Source of the DNA: CAWBCI01 sp963787195
GTDB lineage: Bacteria > Bacteroidota > Bacteroidia > Bacteroidales > JAGOPY01
NCBI GenBank assembly: GCA_963787195.1
Contig: CAWBCI010000009.1
Coordinates: 1 to 7,177, forward strand
Direction of reading: 5' to 3'
DNA length: 7,177 nucleotides
The position numbers were made by a program, and so were the translations under genes. The notes below the pieces were generated by a model. It was not told the origin of the DNA, did not search any database, and saw only the letters and a list, made by a program, of their open reading frames with translations. Positions 7,036 to 7,177 of this stretch are shown here, piece after piece; position 1 is the first letter of the stretch, and each line of letters starts with the position of its first letter.

Positions 7036-7177
7036 ATGAAAAAAATTCAACTCTTAATTTTAATTGCTGCACCGTATTTTCGTTCACTTATATTTCAGCC
7101 CAGCCTACGGGCTATTATAACGGAGCGGCAGGAAAAAAAGGCGAAGAACTCAAATCCGCACTTAATGATATCATCAG
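7036..7177 (+). CDS. Endonuclease I-like secreted nuclease, 5' end only, apparently frameshifted
   Basis: The ATG at 7036 starts a good signal-peptide opening (MKKIQLLILIAA), only 4 bases after the receptor stop, which suggests co-transcription. In that frame the sequence then becomes hydrophilic with no cleavage site (PYFRSLIFQPSLRA...). One frame over, from 7074, it reads VFSFTYISAQ and then PTGYYNGAAGKKGEELKSAL, followed by NDII at the window edge. That is a normal signal-peptide end with an A-Q cleavage site, followed by the GYY-x-A-x-G-x-x-G-x-x-LK-x-AL opening typical of Bacteroidota secreted endonuclease I (EndA/Dns-type, PF04231) proteins. Joining the frames needs one missing base restored, most naturally between about 7066 and 7074. 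The second frame has no ATG, GTG or TTG of its own after the TAA at 7029. Only about 45 codons are present and no catalytic residues are in view, so family assignment rests on the N-terminal pattern alone. The enzyme would cleave DNA or RNA outside the cytoplasm. Confidence 0.6.
   Translation, partial: MKKIQLLILIAAPYFRSLIFQPSLRAIITERQEKKAKNSNPHLMISS

Overview
The window looks like a piece of a Bacteroidota chromosome, probably Bacteroidales/Marinilabiliales-like or an environmental relative; the exact lineage cannot be read from sequence alone. The clues are a C-terminal type IX secretion (T9SS) sorting domain, a TonB-dependent receptor with an N-terminal carboxypeptidase-regulatory-like domain, AT-rich leaders without Shine-Dalgarno sequences, a TAnnTTTG-type promoter and moderate-to-low GC. 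All genes are on the + strand.

Layout: (1) Positions 1-2969 hold mfd, the transcription-repair coupling factor. Its 5' end lies outside the window. One extra base near 2489 breaks the reading frame and separates the helicase part from the C-terminal D7 domain. (2) Positions 2970-3257 are an AT-rich intergenic region with a weak inverted repeat just after mfd and a candidate Bacteroidota promoter just before the next gene. (3) Positions 3258-4193 encode a secreted lamin-tail-domain (LTD) protein with a T9SS sorting domain. (4) A 54-bp gap carrying a small hairpin leads to a 927-aa TonB-dependent outer-membrane receptor (4248-7031). (5) Four bases later begins the 5' end of a secreted endonuclease I-like protein (7036 to the window edge). 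Its signal-peptide start and its mature N terminus lie in different frames, so this gene also appears frameshifted.

The last three genes are close together and all act at or outside the outer membrane: a T9SS-exported LTD protein, an outer-membrane importer and a secreted nuclease. The most interesting reading is an extracellular nucleic-acid (phosphate or nucleoside) scavenging locus: the nuclease cuts DNA/RNA, the LTD protein binds or organises substrate at the surface, and the receptor imports a product. This function is inferred, not shown. mfd is an unrelated housekeeping neighbour. Two single-base disruptions within about 4.6 kb make indel errors in the assembly a serious possibility and should be checked before either gene is called a pseudogene.
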